Source: Actinomycetes bacterium
GTDB lineage: Bacteria; Actinomycetota; Acidimicrobiia; Acidimicrobiales; RAAP-2
Direction of reading: 5' to 3'
Length of the DNA: 9,115 nt
NCBI GenBank assembly: GCA_021849435.1
Contig: JAJZSX010000076.1
Location: 1 to 9,115, forward strand
The notes beneath the pieces are model-generated. The model saw only the letters and a program-made list of their open reading frames with translations, did not search any database and had not been told where the DNA came from. The position numbers were made by a program, and so were the translations under genes. Below are positions 5,572 to 9,115 of the stretch, piece after piece; position 1 is the stretch's first letter, and every line of letters starts with the position of its first letter.

Positions 5572-7743
5572 CTAGGTGAGTGAGCCCGACACGCTCGCGT
5601 CGTTGCTCGCCTCGCGCCAGTGTTCAGCCACGATGCGCGGCAGGTCGCGCACCACCTCCGCGGGGACCGGCGGCGAGAACAGGAAGCCCTGGCCCAGCGA
5701 GCAGCCCATCTCGCGCAGGAGGGCCAGCTGTCGGTCAGTCTCGATGCCCTCGGCCAGCACCAGCATGTCGAGACGGTGGCACAGCGTGATCAGCGACTCG
5801 AGCACGCGCTCGTCAAAGGTCGAGTCCAGAGCCGCGCCGATGAAGCTGCGGTCGATCTTGATCACGTCGGGACGCAGGCGCGCAAGGTAGGCCAACGACG
5901 AGTAGCCCGTGCCGAAGTCGTCGAGAGCGGTGACGACGTCGAGTCGCTTGAGCTGGTCGAGGACGCCGATGGTCGTGTCGACGTCCGAGAGCGCCACGCT
6001 CTCGGTCACCTCGATGGCCAGCCGGTTGGCGGCCAGTCCACTCTCAGAGAGGACGCGCTTGACGATCTCGAAGAGATCCGGGTCGTGGAACTGGCGCGCC
6101 GAGAGGTTGACGCCGATGAAGGGGCTGTCGACCGTGGGGCTGAGCTCGCGCCACTGCGCGCCTTCGAAGGTCGCCGTCTCGAGGGCGAAGACGCCGAGGT
6201 GGCGCACCAGGTCGCTCTGCTCGGCCAGCGGGATGAAGACCTCGGGCGAGACGAGTCCCTCCTCGGGGTGCCGCCAGCGCATCAGGGCCTCGAAGCCCAG
6301 CACTTCACCCGAGTTGAGGTTGACAAAGGGCTGATAGTGCATCGAGAGCTCTCGACGCGACATCGCGAACTTGAGATCCTGGCTGAGCTTGAAGTGCAGA
6401 GACGATCGCTTGCTCATCTCGCTGTCGAAGACGACGTAGCGGTCCCGCCCGAGGCGCTTGGCCTCGTACATGGCGATGTCCGCGTCGCGGAACATGTCGT
6501 CGCCGCTGCGCCCCTCCTCGCCGTCGCAGACGACGACGCCGATGCTCACCCCTTGACGCAGGACGTGGCCCGACAGGACGAAGGGCTCGGCGAAGGCCAT
6601 CTGCAGTCGGGCCGCGATCGTATGCACGTCGTTGACGTCGGCCACGTCCTCGGCGAAGTAGACGAACTCGTCTCCGCCAAAGCGTGACACGGTGTCCGAG
6701 GCGCGAACCAACCGCTCCAGCCGCGTCGCGATTGCCGCGAGCAGGGAGTCGCCCACCAGGTGTCCGAGCGTGTCGTTCACTTCCTTGAAATTGTCAAGGT
6801 CGAGCAGGAACAGCGCGATCATGCCGCCGTGCCGGCGCACGCGCTCGAGAGTGTGATTCATCCGGTCGCCCAGCAGCGTTCGATTCGCCAGCCCAGTGAG
6901 CGAGTCGTGCAGCGCCTGATGGGCGAGCTGATCGGTCAGGACCTGCTGGTCGGTGATGTCGCGGATCGAGGTGATCGCGAAGAGGGGCCGGTCGAGCTCG
7001 TCCTTCGCGACGGACTTGGACAGCTCAGCGACCGCGATGGAGCCGTCCCCACGCACGTAGCGCTTGATCATGCGGATCTGCTCGGTCTCGCCCGAGTCGA
7101 GGCGCAGGTTGAGCTCGCGCGACTTGTCGACGTCGTCGGGGTGGGTGAACTCGAGCATGCTGGCACCCACGATCTGCTCGCGCGGTCGCTCCAAAAACTC
7201 GACGAGAGCGTCGTTGACACGAAGGACCTTGCCGTCGAGTCCGACCACCGCCATGGCCGCCATGTTGTCCTCGAAGGCGAGGCGGAACCGCTGGTCGTCG
7301 AGGGCGAAAGAGTCGATCATCGCGTTCTGGGTCGCGCTCGCGCGCATTGACTCGTAGCGTCGACCGACCACGACCGCGACCACGAGCACGATCGCGAGGT
7401 CGCTCCAGGCCCCCCAGAGCTGGTCACGCTGATGGGTCGTCACCAAGATCGTCGGGATCGTCAGGATAGCCCCAGTCACCGCCACCGCGAGGGAACCCGC
7501 GAGGCCGAAGGCCGTGCCCGCGTAGACGACGGGCAGGAGCAGCAGCAAAACCCACACGAAGCCGGGCACGGCGATCACGCGGTGCCCGTAGAGTTCGTCG
7601 CCGAGCGAGTACAGCACCACGGCGACGAGCACCATCGACTCGGCCAGCCAGAACCGCTGCTCGCGCACGGGCAGGTGCGCGACGCCGGCGAAGGGTTGTC
7701 GGCGGTGTCGTGAGCGCCCCGACGCGATCGCGTGGTGACTCAT
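5572..7743 (-). CDS. Membrane-anchored PAS-GGDEF-EAL cyclic-di-GMP signalling protein
   Basis: From the ATG at 7743 the protein has 723 residues. A basic N-terminus (1-30) leads into about four membrane helices (roughly 32-48, 56-76, 79-102, 112-127). Then come a PAS domain (about 150-265, ending in TSIRDITDQ), a GGDEF domain (about 275-440) and an EAL domain (about 455-700). The diguanylate cyclase core is intact: DLDNFKEVNDTLGH (315-328), SRFGGDEF (353-360), and an RxxD inhibitory site (RASD, 347-350) five residues before GGDEF. The phosphodiesterase core is also intact: FEALMRW (484-490), NLS at 546, AIEVTES (576-582), DDFGTGYSS (608-616), VIKIDRS (627-633), AEGIET (664-669). It probably senses an unknown signal through PAS or the membrane part and sets local c-di-GMP; the net activity cannot be read. 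Start is uncertain: an in-frame GTG at 7845 would add 34 residues of low family resemblance, and neither start has a clear ribosome binding site. It stands alone between probable separate transcripts. Confidence 0.93.
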   Translation of the reverse strand: MSHHAIASGRSRHRRQPFAGVAHLPVREQRFWLAESMVLVAVVLYSLGDELYGHRVIAVPGFVWVLLLLLPVVYAGTAFGLAGSLAVAVTGAILTIPTILVTTHQRDQLWGAWSDLAIVLVVAVVVGRRYESMRASATQNAMIDSFALDDQRFRLAFEDNMAAMAVVGLDGKVLRVNDALVEFLERPREQIVGASMLEFTHPDDVDKSRELNLRLDSGETEQIRMIKRYVRGDGSIAVAELSKSVAKDELDRPLFAITSIRDITDQQVLTDQLAHQALHDSLTGLANRTLLGDRMNHTLERVRRHGGMIALFLLDLDNFKEVNDTLGHLVGDSLLAAIATRLERLVRASDTVSRFGGDEFVYFAEDVADVNDVHTIAARLQMAFAEPFVLSGHVLRQGVSIGVVVCDGEEGRSGDDMFRDADIAMYEAKRLGRDRYVVFDSEMSKRSSLHFKLSQDLKFAMSRRELSMHYQPFVNLNSGEVLGFEALMRWRHPEEGLVSPEVFIPLAEQSDLVRHLGVFALETATFEGAQWRELSPTVDSPFIGVNLSARQFHDPDLFEIVKRVLSESGLAANRLAIEVTESVALSDVDTTIGVLDQLKRLDVVTALDDFGTGYSSLAYLARLRPDVIKIDRSFIGAALDSTFDERVLESLITLCHRLDMLVLAEGIETDRQLALLREMGCSLGQGFLFSPPVPAEVVRDLPRIVAEHWREASNDASVSGSLT

Positions 7744-7802
7744 CACGTGCGTTGTCGGACTTCGAGAGCGCACACGGATATACAGCGCTCCAGCATGGGG
7801 GA

Positions 7803-7808
7803 ATCGTA
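7803..7808 (-). promoter_or_regulatory. Candidate -10 element (TACGAT) upstream of the GGDEF-EAL gene
   Basis: TACGAT on the minus strand fits an actinobacterial -10 box and lies 59 nt before the ATG at 7743. No convincing -35 hexamer is seen 16-18 nt upstream. If real, it excludes the alternative GTG start at 7845, which lies upstream of it. Confidence 0.25.
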
Positions 7809-7837
7809 GTGGCCCCTGTCGGAGATCCTTCGGATTT

Positions 7838-7851
7838 GGCCCCACGGGGCC
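7838..7851. repeat. Short inverted repeat between putA and the GGDEF-EAL gene
   Basis: GGCCCC and GGGGCC flank two bases (AC), 17 nt downstream of the putA stop on the minus strand. It could form a hairpin with a shortened stem and 4-nt loop, but no U-tract follows (the next bases are AAATCC). It may be a weak terminator or chance in GC-rich DNA. Confidence 0.3.
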
Positions 7852-7868
7852 CGAGGCCTCAGCGAACT

Positions 7869-9115
7869 CTAAAGGGTTGTCCGGAAGTTGTTCAAGCCCT
7901 CACACCGCGGTTGGGGACCAGCGTGCACGTTGCCGTATCGGTGGCGCGTGATCGCGACGCTTTGCTCGAAGAGCCAGCGCGGCGCCTCGACCGATCCCGC
8001 CTGAGCCAGAGCGCGGGGGTCGACGCTGACTCCCGCATCGAGCAGTGCGAGCACCGGCGCCGCCTCCTCGCTGAGCCAGCGCACCCGCGCCGCGCCGCGC
8101 GCGCGCTGAACCAGTTCACTCGCATCTTCGACCACCACGTCGAGCCCGTCGACCCGGGCTGCGCAACTGAGCGACACCTCCACTCCCAGCAGGTCGACGA
8201 GGCCCGTGAGATAGTCGCACTCGACCACGGAGATGTCCGCGGCAACACGCACGACGATCGGGCCGCGGCGCCGGTAACGCGCGACGTTGCGCTCGACCTC
8301 GAGTCCCGAGACGTCGAGGGCTGCCCCTCCAGACTCGCGAAACCAGCGGGCCGCCTCCTTGAGGGCGTCAGCCGCGTCATGCACGAGCGCCCAGTCGCGC
8401 AGAGCGTCGACGTAGTGGGCGCCCCCGGCTTTGGCCGTCGGGCCCACCGAGCTCATCTTCCAGCCGCCGAAGGGCTGACGGCGCACCACGGCGCCGGTGA
8501 CGCCGCGGTTCACGTAGAGGTTGCCCGCCTCAACAGTGTCGATCCACGTCGTGCACTCGTCCTCGTCGAGCGACGCGATGCCGGCCGTCAGCCCGAAGGG
8601 CACCTCATTCTGCCAACGCAACGCGGTCGCGAAGTCCGGGGCGACCATGACGCCAAGCACCGGCCCGAACCACTCGTGGAGATGGCTCCACGAGCCCTCG
8701 GAGACGCCGACCTTTACCCCAGGCGACCAGGAGAATCCCTCGGCGTCACGCCGCCGGGGCTTAACCAACCAGCTCTCGCCCGGCTCGCACGAGGTCAGCG
8801 CCCGCTCGAGCGCCTCACCCGGCGGGCGAATCAGAGGTCCGACGACCGTCGAGGGATCGCGGGCCGAACCCGTTTCGAGGCTAGTGACCGCGTCGCTCAG
8901 CTGGGCGACGAAGGTCGAGTCCTCCCAGAGGGAGCGCTCGACGATGACCAGACTCGACGCGCTGCACTTCTGGCCGGCGTGCGAGAAGGCCGACGCTACG
9001 ACGTCGCGCACCGCCTGGTCCACGTCGGCGCACGCGCTGACGAGGATCGCGTTCTTGCCGCTGGTCTCGGCCAGCAGTCGCAATGTGGGCTTCCAGGAGA
9101 GGAAGAGACGGGCCG
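7869..9115 (-). CDS. putA: 1-Pyrroline-5-carboxylate dehydrogenase, C-terminal part of a PutA-type enzyme (5' end outside window)
   Basis: The frame is open to the right edge, so about 414 C-terminal residues are visible; an internal TTG at 9083 lies inside conserved sequence and is not a start. The sequence is an aldehyde dehydrogenase of the L-glutamate gamma-semialdehyde (P5C) type: LLAETSGKNA, SAFSHAGQKCSAS with the catalytic Cys (codon 8964-8966), VGPLIRPPGEALERAL, EPGESWLVKPR, HEWFGPVLGVM, PFGLTAGIASLDE, EAGNLYVNRGVTGAVVRRQPFGGWKMSSVGPTAKAGG. It oxidises glutamate semialdehyde to glutamate with NAD+, the second step of proline breakdown. About 180 residues follow the ALDH core and end in LFEQSVAITRHRYGN plus a polar tail; such a C-terminal extension is known from longer bifunctional PutA proteins, so an N-terminal proline dehydrogenase domain is expected off-window (inference). 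A monofunctional enzyme cannot be excluded. It is followed on the same strand by the GGDEF-EAL gene after a 125-nt gap. Confidence 0.9.
   Translation of the reverse strand, partial: ARLFLSWKPTLRLLAETSGKNAILVSACADVDQAVRDVVASAFSHAGQKCSASSLVIVERSLWEDSTFVAQLSDAVTSLETGSARDPSTVVGPLIRPPGEALERALTSCEPGESWLVKPRRRDAEGFSWSPGVKVGVSEGSWSHLHEWFGPVLGVMVAPDFATALRWQNEVPFGLTAGIASLDEDECTTWIDTVEAGNLYVNRGVTGAVVRRQPFGGWKMSSVGPTAKAGGAHYVDALRDWALVHDAADALKEAARWFRESGGAALDVSGLEVERNVARYRRRGPIVVRVAADISVVECDYLTGLVDLLGVEVSLSCAARVDGLDVVVEDASELVQRARGAARVRWLSEEAAPVLALLDAGVSVDPRALAQAGSVEAPRWLFEQSVAITRHRYGNVHAGPQPRCEGLNNFRTTL

Noticed and set aside
4595..5575. Long + strand open frame (326 codons) opposite sqdB
   Set aside because: It is the antisense shadow of a well-supported gene, and its product is low in recognisable structure.
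5620..6687. Long + strand open frame (355 codons) opposite the GGDEF-EAL gene
   Set aside because: The opposite strand encodes unmistakable EAL and GGDEF domains; this is a codon-bias artefact.

Overview
The window is a GC-rich (clearly above 60 %), densely coded chromosomal stretch with no tRNA, rRNA, CRISPR, insertion sequence or phage gene that I can see. Strong G/C third-position bias, GTG and TTG starts, an actinobacterial-type fused P5C dehydrogenase, a heme-binding beta-barrel (FABP/nitrobindin-like) protein and a SQD1-type sulfolipid enzyme together suggest a high-GC actinobacterium, possibly of the Acidimicrobiia. That placement is inference from protein style, not from a marker gene.

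Left part, + strand (2-2283): the end of an integral membrane protein of unknown role (5' end outside the window), then a 188-residue heme-binding beta-barrel protein, then an acyl-CoA dehydrogenase starting 4 nt after it. The last two look like one transcription unit. The dehydrogenase carries Ala where MCAD-type enzymes have the catalytic Glu, and a Glu at the isovaleryl-CoA/long-chain position instead.

Middle part, - strand (4179 down to 2280): a tight four-gene run. A two-helix DUF1003 membrane protein is followed by a 44-residue one-helix membrane protein, a DUF3445 protein (related to the alpha subunit of heme-dependent oxidative N-demethylase) and a small secreted protein with an HNH-like motif. 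The last three are joined by start/stop overlaps (TTGA, ATGA), which suggests translational coupling. Its last gene meets the acyl-CoA dehydrogenase tail to tail with both stop codons inside four bases.

Right part, - strand (9115 down to 4220): the C-terminal part of a (probably bifunctional PutA-type) 1-pyrroline-5-carboxylate dehydrogenase, truncated by the window edge; a membrane-anchored PAS-GGDEF-EAL cyclic-di-GMP enzyme with both catalytic domains apparently intact; and UDP-sulfoquinovose synthase (SqdB/SQD1). Short GC-rich hairpins sit in the gaps after the GGDEF-EAL gene, in the sqdB leader and between sqdB and the DUF1003 gene.

Most of this is ordinary metabolism and signalling. The least explained part is the coupled DUF1003 / 44-aa membrane protein / DUF3445 / secreted HNH-like cluster, which I flag as the best candidate for an undescribed functional unit; no specific function can be assigned from sequence alone.
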